Origin: a virus
Reading direction: 5' to 3' (one strand)
DNA length: 35,871 nucleotides
IMG/VR virus record: IMGVR_UViG_3300022227_000012
Location: 1-35,871 of that record
Made by a program: the position numbers and the translations under genes. This document shows positions 21,615-30,117 of this stretch, piece by piece (position 1 is the first letter of the stretch; each line of letters starts with the position of its first letter). The notes under the pieces are model-generated. The model was not told the DNA's origin and did not search any database. It saw only the letters and a program-made list of their open reading frames with translations.

Positions 21615-22454
21615 ATGGCCATAAAAATAACAAAAACCCCAACCCGGCTTAAATGGGAAATACTTTCCATAGAACAAATAGACGATAACCATATAATAAC
21701 TATTAAGGTAAAGGAACCGGATTCTATGCCGTGTAGTATTGGGGGGCTTCGGTTTTATTCCGAAGAGACTTCGGCTTGGGAAGACGCCACCTTACGGCCA
21801 ACGGTTGGCCAAGATTACGATAACATTAACCTCTCCCCCCGTTATAAAGAAATTCCCATACATTGGGATAGCCCTACCGACTTCCGCATACAACAAGAAT
21901 TTACAGACATCAATATCGAAGTAACTTTATACGATGAAGTAAGCCAAGGGGGGACCGCAGAAAGTAAAACGGTCTATACTAATGTGGACTTTACATTACC
22001 CGAAATTTCGGACAAAAGAATAATAAAGCCTAAATCCAATACCGAAGATATGGTCTTCCACTTTTTAACCCCGATAACAATAAGAGATGCCCGGCTACAG
22101 TTTTTACTAGAAATAGATACAGAAACTACCTTTAATTCCGGGCCAATGGGCCAACCGGAATATAGTTTTTTTACCGAAGACGATAGGACGGATTGGTCCC
22201 TATATAATAAAAGTTCGTTATCTTGGGTTCCCTTTCCGGAAGACGGCGTACCCGTAGACCCGTCCGGCCGGGGTGAAGAGGTAAAATTTAATAACGCGAC
22301 TATTTCCGGCTTAAATACGGGCGACTATTATTTTAGAATACAACCATTTCCGCGTCAATTTTTTGCTATAATAACCTTACCGGTAAACGGTGGAGTATAT
22401 ACTGGTAACATTATAACAATAAGCGGAAACATAACTACCCTTAACGCTTTTTAA
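21615..22454 (+). CDS. Beta-rich virion protein
   Basis: This is a 279-residue protein with at least two beta-sandwich-like parts. It opens with TPTRLKWEILSIEQIDDNH and IGGLRFYSEETSAWEDA, continues through NIEVTLYDEVS, and ends in GDYYFRIQPFPRQFFAIITL. It closes a cluster of four or five adhesion-type genes and precedes the tail chaperones. No enzyme motif. Probably a decoration or tail-surface protein. Confidence 0.5.
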   Translation: MAIKITKTPTRLKWEILSIEQIDDNHIITIKVKEPDSMPCSIGGLRFYSEETSAWEDATLRPTVGQDYDNINLSPRYKEIPIHWDSPTDFRIQQEFTDINIEVTLYDEVSQGGTAESKTVYTNVDFTLPEISDKRIIKPKSNTEDMVFHFLTPITIRDARLQFLLEIDTETTFNSGPMGQPEYSFFTEDDRTDWSLYNKSSLSWVPFPEDGVPVDPSGRGEEVKFNNATISGLNTGDYYFRIQPFPRQFFAIITLPVNGGVYTGNIITISGNITTLNAF

Positions 22455-22479
22455 CAATGGCAAAACAAAGGAAAACCAA

Positions 22480-22821
22480 ATGGCAAAAACCACCGGTAAA
22501 CAGACCTACACCATACAAGGGGTAAAAGTATGGCAAGGCGAATTAACAATAGGCCAAGATATAAAATTAGCCGAAATATTCTCGACTATGGACGGCGACA
22601 AGATGAACGATATACAAGGCCTAATAACAGAAATAACGAAGGAAGGGACTATTACAGACCTTTTTAGGGTTGTATTAAAGGGACCAATAGATGAAATAGA
22701 TATAATGGAAATTCCTAATAGTGTTTTCGAAAAAATCGTATCGGATTTTTTAGTATTAAACGACGGGCTTCTAATGAAATTAAAAGCTATATCGCCGGTC
22801 GTGAAAAAATCGACAAAGTAG
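22480..22821 (+). CDS. Tail assembly chaperone, short form (lambda G-like)
   Basis: This is a 113-residue protein upstream of the tape measure gene, in the place of the lambda G chaperone. It is helical and acidic, with a conserved-looking core (ELTIGQDIKLAEIFSTMD, then EIPNSVFEKIVSDFLVLNDG). A UUUUUUA slippery site lies at codons 90-91. Most ribosomes should read to TAG at 22819-22821 and make this form. A good ribosome site (AAAGGAAAACCAA) precedes the ATG. It binds the tape measure protein during tail assembly. Confidence 0.65.
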   Translation: MAKTTGKQTYTIQGVKVWQGELTIGQDIKLAEIFSTMDGDKMNDIQGLITEITKEGTITDLFRVVLKGPIDEIDIMEIPNSVFEKIVSDFLVLNDGLLMKLKAISPVVKKSTK

Positions 22822-23051
22822 ATAGCGAAAACACCGGCGAAAATGCCGTGGACTTCTTTAGGTCTTTAGAAGAGGAAGACGAGGAAGACCATAATGTTAT
22901 ACACTATTTGGAAGACTTAATTTTCTTTCTTGCGGATATGGACATAGTTAAAGCCCGGGAAATAAAGGAAAACATTACACAAATAGAAGCCTTAAAATGG
23001 ATAGACAAGAAACACAAATACACAAGACAACAAAACGAAGACTATAAATAA
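22480..23051 (+). CDS. Tail assembly chaperone, long form by -1 frameshift (lambda GT-like)
   Basis: A slip of -1 at T TTT TTA (22746-22752) would join the first 91 codons to an open frame that ends at TAA 23049-23051, giving about 190 residues. The added part begins SIKRRASNEIKSYIAGREK and includes DFFRSLEEEDEEDHNVIHYL and a basic end. It has no strong start of its own; the first ATG or GTG in that frame lies well inside it. This is the usual G/GT arrangement of long-tailed phages, where the extended form recruits tail tube subunits. Confidence 0.65.
22746..22752 (+). other. Programmed -1 frameshift site (T TTT TTA)
   Basis: In the chaperone reading frame the codons are GAT TTT TTA, so the heptamer has the exact X XXY YYZ form U UUU UUA. 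A second, weaker candidate is GAAAAAA near 22802. The two frames overlap from about 22720 to 22821, so a slip at either site would give an open product. Confidence 0.65.
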
Positions 23052-23054
23052 TAA

Positions 23055-26000
23055 ATGGCCCAAGATAAGTTAATATTCCAGATTAAAGCCGATACTACGG
23101 ACATAGTAAGGGGCGTACGTGGTGTAAATAAAGAAATAGGGAAGACAAATAAACAAGTAAAAAGCTTTACTACCGGCCTTACCGCCGGCTTCGCCAAGGT
23201 TGGGTTGGCTATGAACGGTATACAAGTGGGCTTACAAATGGTCGGCAGTATGTTAAAACCGTTTACAGATTTCCAAATTAAAATGGCGGAAGTAAATACC
23301 CTTTTAGGCGAATCCGGGCCACAAGTAGCCGAACTATCTAAAGAAGTATTAGAATTATCTAAACGTTTACCGGCGTCTACTACCGAATTAAGCGAAGGTC
23401 TTTACGAAGTTATTTCCGCGTCTATAGATTCGTCCGAAGCTATAGGCTTTTTAGAAACGGCTACCCGGTCCGCCACGGCCGGGGTAACCGATGTTAAAAC
23501 CGCCGTAGATGGTATTACTACAGTATTAAACGCTTATGGTCTTTCGGCGGATGAAGCGGGACAAGTATCCGACATTATGTTTACTACGGTCAAACGCGGG
23601 AAAACTACCTTCGGCGAAATGGCCCAAAATTTAGGCCAAGTTATACCGGTCGCTTCCAGTATGGGGGTAGAATTCGAAGAGGTAGCTTCGGCCTTCGCCA
23701 CTCTTACTAAAAACTCTATGAATACGGCAATGAGTTCCACGGCTTTAGCCGGTGCTATTACCGAATTATCCAACCCAGCTTCTAACGCTAATAAATTGTT
23801 AAAGCGATTAACCAATACAACCGGCGGGCAACTAATAAAGACCAAGGGGCTAATAGGAACTATTAAAGAATTAGGGGGGGCTTCAAAGGAAGAACTTGTA
23901 GAAAATTTCGGACGGCAAGGGGCAAGGGCTATCCTTATACTTACTAATAAGTTCCAAATGGCTACCGACGACTTGGACGCTATGCGGAATGCGTTAGGGG
24001 CCACCGATGAAGCTTTCCGGAAAATGGAAGCTACGGTTAACTTCCAATCTGCACTATTAAAGAATAATTTTAACGCAATCTTAATAGAATTAGGCAGTAT
24101 TACCCTACCGCTTCTAAACTCGGTTATGGGAGGCCTAATCGTAGTTATACAAAACTGGAAAAAGGCAATAATAGCACTTATAGGTTCCCTTATTACTTTT
24201 AAATTGGTAATGCTATCGGTAAACGGTTCGATATTCGCCGGTATAAAAACCGTAAGGGCTTATAGGATTGCTATGGTTTTGTTACGCCGGGGTATTAGGA
24301 CGACCACTTTAAGCCTAAAGACTTTAAAGGCTACGCTTATTTCTACCGGTATTGGGGCCGGTATCTTGCTTATCGGTTCGGCTATAGAATGGTTAGTAGG
24401 GAAAGCCGACGAATCGACCGACGCCGTAGATAGGTCCGCAGAAGCTATTTACGGTTATGAACAAGCGGTCCGCGACGCTTCCGGTTATACAGAACTTCAA
24501 TCCGCTTTAGACAGAATAGAAGTTTTAGACAAGGAAATTGGGGTCCGCGATAAATTAACCAAAAAGGTAGTAGAAGGTGGAGAAGTAGAGACGAGCCGGT
24601 GGAAAACCCAACTAAACCAAGGTGCAAGTTTACGGTCTATACAATATTCTTTGTATAATGATATAGCTTTCGCTTCTGTTAAAAAAGACTCCGACTTATT
24701 AAAGTGGTCCCTACAAGAACTACGGGTAGAACAAGAGAAGCTGAAAAAGGAAAAGCCCATACAAGCAAGTGATATATGGGACCCGGCCACCGAAAACGCT
24801 ATGGATAAAAGAGTTATGGACAAGTCTACCGAGATGGGTAGCTATAATAAGGCCTTGGCAAAAGCAATAGATACAATAGATAGACTTATTAAAAAGAAAA
24901 AAGAGCAAGGGCAAGCCGACGACGTCTCTTTAGAAGACCTACAAAACGAAAAAAAGGCACTAGAAGAACGGGTAGAAGCCTTAAAGGAAGTAACCAGTGC
25001 CATAGTTACCCTAACTACCGCCGAACAAAAACTACTAATGTTACAAGCGGAAAGAAAAGGCGATAAGGCGGTATATAATCTTTTAGTACAAAGAAGGAAC
25101 GCGTTAAAAAAGCTAACTAATCAAACAACGGAACAAAAAATAGAGCAAGAAAAATTACAAATTGTTATAAATCGTATGTGGCGGGGTTTTAAAGATAGCG
25201 AGAAAGCCGAAGCCAAGAGAGTGGCTAATATAAAAGACGAATTGGCGTTAATAAAGGCAAAACAACAAGGAATAGACGACGAAATAAAGTTTTACCAAGA
25301 TAAAATAGATATAATGGCCGAAGTTGTAAATATGACGGCTGAAGAAGAGTTAGCTTATGAAAATTTAAGGCTAAAAGTAATAGAATTAAATAACGAAAAG
25401 CAAGATAGCTACGAAGACGAAGTGGACCGCTTAAAAGACGCCGAAGACCGTAACTACGAATTAGGCTTAACAAGTTTTTCTAGGTATTTCAAAATTTTAC
25501 AAGACCGTAAGGAAGCGTTAGAAGGTTCAATAGAAGACGAACAAGAACTAAAAACCAAACAAGCCGAATACGACGACCAGTTAAGCCAGTTAGCGATGGA
25601 AAGGTTCGGGAAGCTACGCGGTGGGGTTAAAGAATTTTTAAAGGGCGAACTAATAGACAAAATTACTTCGGCTCAAATAGGAATGGCTATCGAATTAGCT
25701 AAAATTTTCGCTTCGGAAAGTCTAACCCTTGGCCTTACTTTGGTCCCGAAATTGGCGTATTATGGGGCCGGTATAGGGTTACTAGAAACCGCTAAAGGTA
25801 TGGTCCAAGCCTTCGCCCACGGTGGACTAGTAAACCAACCGACTATAGGCTTATTAGGGGAAGCCGGGCCGGAATTTGTGGCCCCGGTAGAAGGGTTTAA
25901 AGAATACGCTAAAAAAGAACTTACCCCTATGATAGCCCACGAAATAAGCTTGGGGAACATAGCTTTAACGGGCCACTTCCCGGGGATACAACAACAACGC

Positions 26001-26138
26001 CAAGGACCCGACATTACGGAAATGGAAAAAAGTTTAAAAGAACTTGTAAAGGTTGTTAAGGGTAGCCCGGCCCGGACCACCGTACGCGGTTCCGATATTA
26101 TAATAGCGGAAAACAGACTTAAACGGGGCCGTTTATAA
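23055..26138 (+). CDS. Tape measure protein
   Basis: This 1027-residue protein is the longest in the window. Residues about 75-300 are the PhageMin_Tail/TP901-type core (FQIKMAEVNTLLGESGPQV, SASIDSSEAIGFLETATRS, VFNAYG-like VLNAYGLSADEAGQVSD). Hydrophobic helices follow near 365-395 and 430-455 (ISTGIGAGILLIGSAIEWLV), then a long charged coiled coil to about 860. The end carries FAHGGLVNQPTIGLLGEAG, the GG-x-V-x-x-PT-x-x-x-x-GE-x-GPE motif typical of tape measures. It sets tail length and helps DNA cross the membrane; by the usual 0.15 nm per residue the tail would be about 150 nm. Confidence 0.9.
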   Translation: MAQDKLIFQIKADTTDIVRGVRGVNKEIGKTNKQVKSFTTGLTAGFAKVGLAMNGIQVGLQMVGSMLKPFTDFQIKMAEVNTLLGESGPQVAELSKEVLELSKRLPASTTELSEGLYEVISASIDSSEAIGFLETATRSATAGVTDVKTAVDGITTVLNAYGLSADEAGQVSDIMFTTVKRGKTTFGEMAQNLGQVIPVASSMGVEFEEVASAFATLTKNSMNTAMSSTALAGAITELSNPASNANKLLKRLTNTTGGQLIKTKGLIGTIKELGGASKEELVENFGRQGARAILILTNKFQMATDDLDAMRNALGATDEAFRKMEATVNFQSALLKNNFNAILIELGSITLPLLNSVMGGLIVVIQNWKKAIIALIGSLITFKLVMLSVNGSIFAGIKTVRAYRIAMVLLRRGIRTTTLSLKTLKATLISTGIGAGILLIGSAIEWLVGKADESTDAVDRSAEAIYGYEQAVRDASGYTELQSALDRIEVLDKEIGVRDKLTKKVVEGGEVETSRWKTQLNQGASLRSIQYSLYNDIAFASVKKDSDLLKWSLQELRVEQEKLKKEKPIQASDIWDPATENAMDKRVMDKSTEMGSYNKALAKAIDTIDRLIKKKKEQGQADDVSLEDLQNEKKALEERVEALKEVTSAIVTLTTAEQKLLMLQAERKGDKAVYNLLVQRRNALKKLTNQTTEQKIEQEKLQIVINRMWRGFKDSEKAEAKRVANIKDELALIKAKQQGIDDEIKFYQDKIDIMAEVVNMTAEEELAYENLRLKVIELNNEKQDSYEDEVDRLKDAEDRNYELGLTSFSRYFKILQDRKEALEGSIEDEQELKTKQAEYDDQLSQLAMERFGKLRGGVKEFLKGELIDKITSAQIGMAIELAKIFASESLTLGLTLVPKLAYYGAGIGLLETAKGMVQAFAHGGLVNQPTIGLLGEAGPEFVAPVEGFKEYAKKELTPMIAHEISLGNIALTGHFPGIQQQRQGPDITEMEKSLKELVKVVKGSPARTTVRGSDIIIAENRLKRGRL

Positions 26139-28204
26139 TGGCGACTAAAGTTAATATATTCCATAAACCGGCTAACCAAGATTGGGCAGATGTAACGCCG
26201 TTTGTAATGAAGGATGGATTCCCGGACGCCTTTACGGAAACCCTAAAGGGGGAAGGCTTAAACGAATACCGGGTTAAGGAATTTACTTTTAACCTACATA
26301 AAGCCAGTTTCGGGGACGCCTTTACGTGGCCGGAACGTTTAGACTTCGTTAAAATAGAAGAGGCCAATTCCGGGATTCCACTACTTAACGGATTTGTGGA
26401 CGAAATCCGCAAAGAATATTCGGATACCCCGGAATTTACCGTATTCCCTAACGCGTTATTACTTAAAGATACCTTGGTCGGCGAAGTAACCGAAGACGAA
26501 GGCGAAGAACCTATAACAGAATTTAAGTTAATGGATTCGCCTAAACCGTTACACGAAATAGTAGGGGAAGTCTGTACAAGTGTAAATAATAAAAGGGGTA
26601 CTAACTTTACGGCGGACGAAGATAGCGTACCGACTACGGAAAGCGATATAAAAAACTTCTTTGGTAATACTATTTTTAAAATGCGACAATTCGGGTTTAT
26701 TAACTTTCTATTCGAAGTTATTTTCGGCGAAGACAAGATAGAAATACGGAAACAATCCGCGTCAAATTACCCTTCCGGTTATAGGTATACCGCCCTACGG
26801 TACGATGTCGGTTTATTCATTAAGACGGTAATATCTTACGGGGCTTTTCTAAATTGGGCTTGGTCTCATTACTGGGGTTGGCCTTTTAACTGGACTATAT
26901 CAATATCGTTAGTAGTCCCTTGGTTTGATTTTAAACTGCCGACTATGGGGGCTTATATTTTCGCCTACGATTGTACCGGTGGGGGGGTAGGTGATATACA
27001 AGCTACCCACGAATTTTTCCCACTTGCCCCGTTTCACGATACTTGGCCTAGTCTTCACGGGTACGGTACGAAGGTAAATAACGGCGACTTTACCAATCTG
27101 GGCAATATAGGACAGAATAAAATCTGGTCTTACTTAAAACGCGAAGGGTGGGAAAATCCTATTATAAAATTAGCTTGGGATTATGATTCTACTAATACCT
27201 ATTGGGTGGCGGAAGCTAAAAACCCTACGGACCTTTTCGGCTACTGGTTAATCTTCGGCAGTATGGAAACGCCTTTCGATAACGAATATAGATTACACTA
27301 CCGAAATAAAAACGGGTCCGACATTTTAAAAGATTTGGCGATAGTGTCTAACCGGTGGTTTTATGTGGACCCGTTAGATAAAATACATTTATTACCGCGT
27401 AACGACGCCAACAATACCAAACAAGTAATTTCTAGTAATTTTTTAGAACGGGAAAGGGAAACGGAAAAAAATAAAGAATCGGAAGTATCGGTTTCACGTT
27501 ACGAAAAAGATTCCAGTAGCGGAAAAGTAAGTACCTATGGTTTAGTATTAAGGAAGAACGAATTAGACGCTATAGTCCAACAATACAGTTTATACGCTCA
27601 AAGTACAAGACAAGAATACAACATTAAATTATACGACCCCCCAACCGGGGACGACAGAATAGCCCTTATGGACGAAATAGTAGTTACGGCGGACGGGAAT
27701 ACCGCCGACTACAGTATAGGCCGGGTTATTGAATTAGAACAAAGCTTTTTAGATAATACCGTAAGTTTTAAGACCGAAGTATCCGACGATTTTACGTTAA
27801 TGGAATATACCGAAGAACAAGAAGAGGGCGAAGGGCCTAACCCGTCTGACCCTTCCGTTGAAATTTACTTACCCCAACCGAACACTCAACATACTTGGGC
27901 TTTTGGTGGTGAACTTTATATTACTTGGGAGTATTTTGGGGACGGTTGGCCGTCGTCCCAAAGTTCTGTTTGGGTGGAATTAAAACTACAACAAGAAATG
28001 GGGCCAACTTTTGTTACCGTGGCCATTATTGCATACGACCTACACCCCCCTACCAACGTTTATTCTAGTTCGCTTACCGATGAAGTTTACGACGGTGTAA
28101 ATAAAAATGCCGGTTACGAAGACTATAGGATAAAACTATCTGTATATTGGGCCGGCCAATCTCCCATAATCGCTTATAGAAATATAGTTATACTAGATAA
28201 CTAG
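26138..28204 (+). CDS. Tail tip / baseplate-type protein with C-terminal Ig-like domain
   Basis: This is a 688-residue protein starting on the tape measure stop. The N-terminal part (VNIFHKPANQDWADVTPFV, then TFNLHKASFGDAF, and LLNGFVDEIRKEY) has the pattern of distal-tail or tail-associated hub proteins. The middle is aromatic-rich with WSHYWGWPFNWTISISLVV. The C-terminal 115 residues (SVEIYLPQPNTQHTWAFGGE, then LYITWEY and the aromatic strands) resemble the Kre9/Knh1-type Ig-like domain found on secreted and virion proteins. Together this suggests a hub carrying a binding domain. No lytic motif seen. Confidence 0.65.
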   Translation: MATKVNIFHKPANQDWADVTPFVMKDGFPDAFTETLKGEGLNEYRVKEFTFNLHKASFGDAFTWPERLDFVKIEEANSGIPLLNGFVDEIRKEYSDTPEFTVFPNALLLKDTLVGEVTEDEGEEPITEFKLMDSPKPLHEIVGEVCTSVNNKRGTNFTADEDSVPTTESDIKNFFGNTIFKMRQFGFINFLFEVIFGEDKIEIRKQSASNYPSGYRYTALRYDVGLFIKTVISYGAFLNWAWSHYWGWPFNWTISISLVVPWFDFKLPTMGAYIFAYDCTGGGVGDIQATHEFFPLAPFHDTWPSLHGYGTKVNNGDFTNLGNIGQNKIWSYLKREGWENPIIKLAWDYDSTNTYWVAEAKNPTDLFGYWLIFGSMETPFDNEYRLHYRNKNGSDILKDLAIVSNRWFYVDPLDKIHLLPRNDANNTKQVISSNFLERERETEKNKESEVSVSRYEKDSSSGKVSTYGLVLRKNELDAIVQQYSLYAQSTRQEYNIKLYDPPTGDDRIALMDEIVVTADGNTADYSIGRVIELEQSFLDNTVSFKTEVSDDFTLMEYTEEQEEGEGPNPSDPSVEIYLPQPNTQHTWAFGGELYITWEYFGDGWPSSQSSVWVELKLQQEMGPTFVTVAIIAYDLHPPTNVYSSSLTDEVYDGVNKNAGYEDYRIKLSVYWAGQSPIIAYRNIVILDN

Positions 28205-28213
28205 GATAAGAAA

Positions 28214-28330
28214 ATGGAATTAAATAAAAATAGGGGGCGTTACGGTTTTGGGTTGCTAACGGAATTTTTTAATTCCGCCGGTTTTCCCCCGGGATACGAA
28301 CGCCCCTTTTATAATAAAGGAAGAAATTAA
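28214..28330 (+). CDS. 38-residue micropeptide
   Basis: A short frame in the gap between two tail genes, with AGGATAAGAAA just before the ATG and its TAA abutting the next ATG. The peptide is Gly-, Phe- and Asn-rich (NRGRYGFGLLTEFFNSAGF, then PPGYERPFYNKGRN). The same DNA folds into nested hairpins, so it is unclear whether the selected product is the peptide or the RNA. Confidence 0.4.
   Translation: MELNKNRGRYGFGLLTEFFNSAGFPPGYERPFYNKGRN
28234..28310 (+). other. Nested hairpins with T-run (RNA element or terminator)
   Basis: The outer stem is GGGGCGTT (28234-28241) with AACGCCCC (28299-28306), followed by TTTT. Inside lies a perfect stem CGGAATT with AATTCCG around a TTTT loop (28260-28277). 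The two stems are compatible. This could end or pause tail-gene transcription. Confidence 0.5.
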
Positions 28331-28807
28331 ATGGCTTACACTGGAAGCGGTGGACCAACCATTATTTACTATGACGACCCGGTGAATATGTCTAACCCCA
28401 TACGCGTAGATTTACCAGTAGCGAACAAGGGAAAAAGGGAAGACACTTATTCAGACGAAACGGACCGCTTCGAAAATATTGACGGTAAGTATATAAGTGG
28501 CCCCCCGAGGTGGCGGTTTACCGCTAAATATAATTTTGCTAGTGTAACCGGCGGACACATAGACAAGTTAATGGATATTTATAACCGGTCTAACTTTGTA
28601 AAACTAATACCCCATATAGACTTCCCAATGATTTGTTACGATTGTTTAATAGATTCTGTCGCCATAATACCCCAAGATGGGTATATAATGAAAGACGAAA
28701 TAGAAATGGAACTAACAAGCGTAAATTATATTTATACCCGGCCTTCAATAGATAACCTAATCGGGTGTATGTTTGCCTATAGGATAGGCGTAAGGGTGGA
28801 CGAATGA
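28331..28807 (+). CDS. Tail-associated hypothetical protein
   Basis: This is a 158-residue protein between the tail hub and the fibre. It is beta-rich with aromatic residues (TIIYYDDPVNMSNPIRVDL, then PPRWRFTAKYNFASVTGG, and FPMICYDCLIDSVAIIPQDG). The pattern of paired strands around a WRF-x-AKYNF core resembles tail tube or baseplate domains, but I cannot name a family. Co-transcribed with the fibre. Confidence 0.5.
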   Translation: MAYTGSGGPTIIYYDDPVNMSNPIRVDLPVANKGKREDTYSDETDRFENIDGKYISGPPRWRFTAKYNFASVTGGHIDKLMDIYNRSNFVKLIPHIDFPMICYDCLIDSVAIIPQDGYIMKDEIEMELTSVNYIYTRPSIDNLIGCMFAYRIGVRVDE

Positions 28808-28835
28808 CTAACAATAAAATAAGGAACTTAATAAA

Positions 28836-29963
28836 ATGAGTAGATTTTCTTTCGGAATATTTGGACAAAATAGCGACGAACTTATTTCCGGTTTAGATGT
28901 TAAAATCCGCGACGTTAACGATACGGTAATAGCGGACAAAAGCGGAAATTTAGCCCATACGATAGAGGACAACGGGGACGGAACCTATTACGTGGATAGC
29001 TTACCCCAAAGTCTTATAAATGTTTATGTGGGAGATTCGGCCCAAGATGAATTACAGAATATATTCTTTCCTACAGAAGCTACGGCGGACCATATAAGCG
29101 ACGATACCAAACACCGGGCTATAAACGACGTGGGTACGGGGACTACTGAAACTTTTTCTAACAGTAAGGTAAATACTCTGTTAGCCAGTAAATCCAATAC
29201 TTCCCACAACCACGCAACCGAATACGCTACCCTCGGACACGACCACGACACCGACTACGCGGATATAAGCCACTCTGGAGACAATAGTCTTCACAGAACG
29301 ATAAATGACTCTGGCACGGGTGAGTACAATTTGTTCAGTGCAAGTAAAATCAATACCGAGCTTGCTCTGAAAGCTGATGACGCTGACCTTACAAGCCACT
29401 CTGGAGACAATAGTGTTCACCGAGAAATAGACGACTCGGGCGTTAATAATACGGATTTATTTAGTGCCAGTAAAATCAATACCGAACTTGCTCTAAAAGC
29501 TGATGACGCCGACCTTACAAGCCACTCTGGAGACGCTGATAAGCACCGAGAAATAAACGATTTGGGGTCGGGGGTTACCGATGTGTGGAGTGGTAATCAT
29601 ATAATAACTTACATCAACAACAAGGCTACATTTAGTTCAGATGATTTTGCGGGAGGCTTAGGAAGTGACGTAACCATTAAGCAAGATTTTAACGACCAAA
29701 CTATTCTGGACAATAGCAAACGGCTGAACCAAAATCTCGAATCATTACAAACCGCAATAGGGGGCGGTCCCATACCTTATGAAGAACGTGCGAACCATTT
29801 GACGGCCAACTTAGCTAATAAGGGGAAATTATATTACTATAATTCCGGCCCGAGTATGCCGTCTGGTACATACGGTTTGTATTTCATAGCCCAAAGCGGA
29901 ACGAACTCGTACCACCGCCTTACTGTTGTAGAGGATTCTTGGGGTGGTGGTGGAGGAAACTAA
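28836..29963 (+). CDS. Receptor-binding tail fibre with internal repeats
   Basis: This is a 375-residue protein. The N-terminal 80 residues are a beta domain, probably the attachment part (FSFGIFGQNSDELISGLDV). Then come about three 42-residue repeats built on HR-x-I-x-DSG, LFSASKINTELALKADDADL and TSHSGDNS, preceded by SHNHATEYATLGHDHDTDY, a His-rich metal-binding type spacer found in trimeric fibres. The end (SGPSMPSGTYGLYFIAQSGT) is a small head closing in a run of glycines. Base usage in the repeats differs from the flanks. Most likely a trimeric host-recognition fibre. Confidence 0.7.
   Translation: MSRFSFGIFGQNSDELISGLDVKIRDVNDTVIADKSGNLAHTIEDNGDGTYYVDSLPQSLINVYVGDSAQDELQNIFFPTEATADHISDDTKHRAINDVGTGTTETFSNSKVNTLLASKSNTSHNHATEYATLGHDHDTDYADISHSGDNSLHRTINDSGTGEYNLFSASKINTELALKADDADLTSHSGDNSVHREIDDSGVNNTDLFSASKINTELALKADDADLTSHSGDADKHREINDLGSGVTDVWSGNHIITYINNKATFSSDDFAGGLGSDVTIKQDFNDQTILDNSKRLNQNLESLQTAIGGGPIPYEERANHLTANLANKGKLYYYNSGPSMPSGTYGLYFIAQSGTNSYHRLTVVEDSWGGGGGN
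29268..29560 (+). repeat. 126-bp tandem repeats within the fibre gene
   Basis: AGCCACTCTGGAGAC begins at 29268, 29394 and 29520, an exact 126-base period (42 codons). The 65 bases at 29344-29408 and 29470-29534 differ at only three positions. The repeats extend or shorten the fibre in frame. Confidence 0.85.
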
Positions 29964-30023
29964 TGATTAGAACGTAGAGCATAAGACAATACGCCTCCCC
30001 GGCCGTATTCCACCATTTTTAGG

Positions 30024-30052
30024 CCACTACCCCATAGTGGTTAGTACCACTA
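30024..30052 (+). promoter_or_regulatory. Alternative hairpins before the replication genes
   Basis: CCACTA (30024-30029) can pair with TAGTGG (30035-30040), or TAGTGGT (30035-30041) with ACCACTA (30046-30052, loop TAGT). The middle segment can pair with only one partner at a time. This is an attenuator-like layout in the 154-base gap between the fibre gene and the next start. The rest of the gap is AT-rich and holds a TATAAA (30071) without a clear -35 box. Confidence 0.45.
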
Positions 30053-30117
30053 CCCAATAGAATAAATACTTATAAAATCCTTTGGGAAATAATAGAAATG
30101 TATTATATTCCCCCCCT

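Noticed and set aside
22457-22525. 22-codon frame overlapping the chaperone start (MAKQRKTKW...)
   Set aside because: Lies in the ribosome-site region of the chaperone, in another frame, with no support of its own.
26119-26736. 205-codon minus-strand frame opposite the tail hub gene
   Set aside because: Shadow of the hub gene: it is read through third-position bias, starts without a ribosome site, and would be the only minus-strand gene in the genome.
29946-30019. Terminator formed by TGGTGG at the fibre end and CCACCATTTTT
   Set aside because: The stem is only six pairs with a loop of almost 60 bases; the pairing is explained by the glycine codon run.
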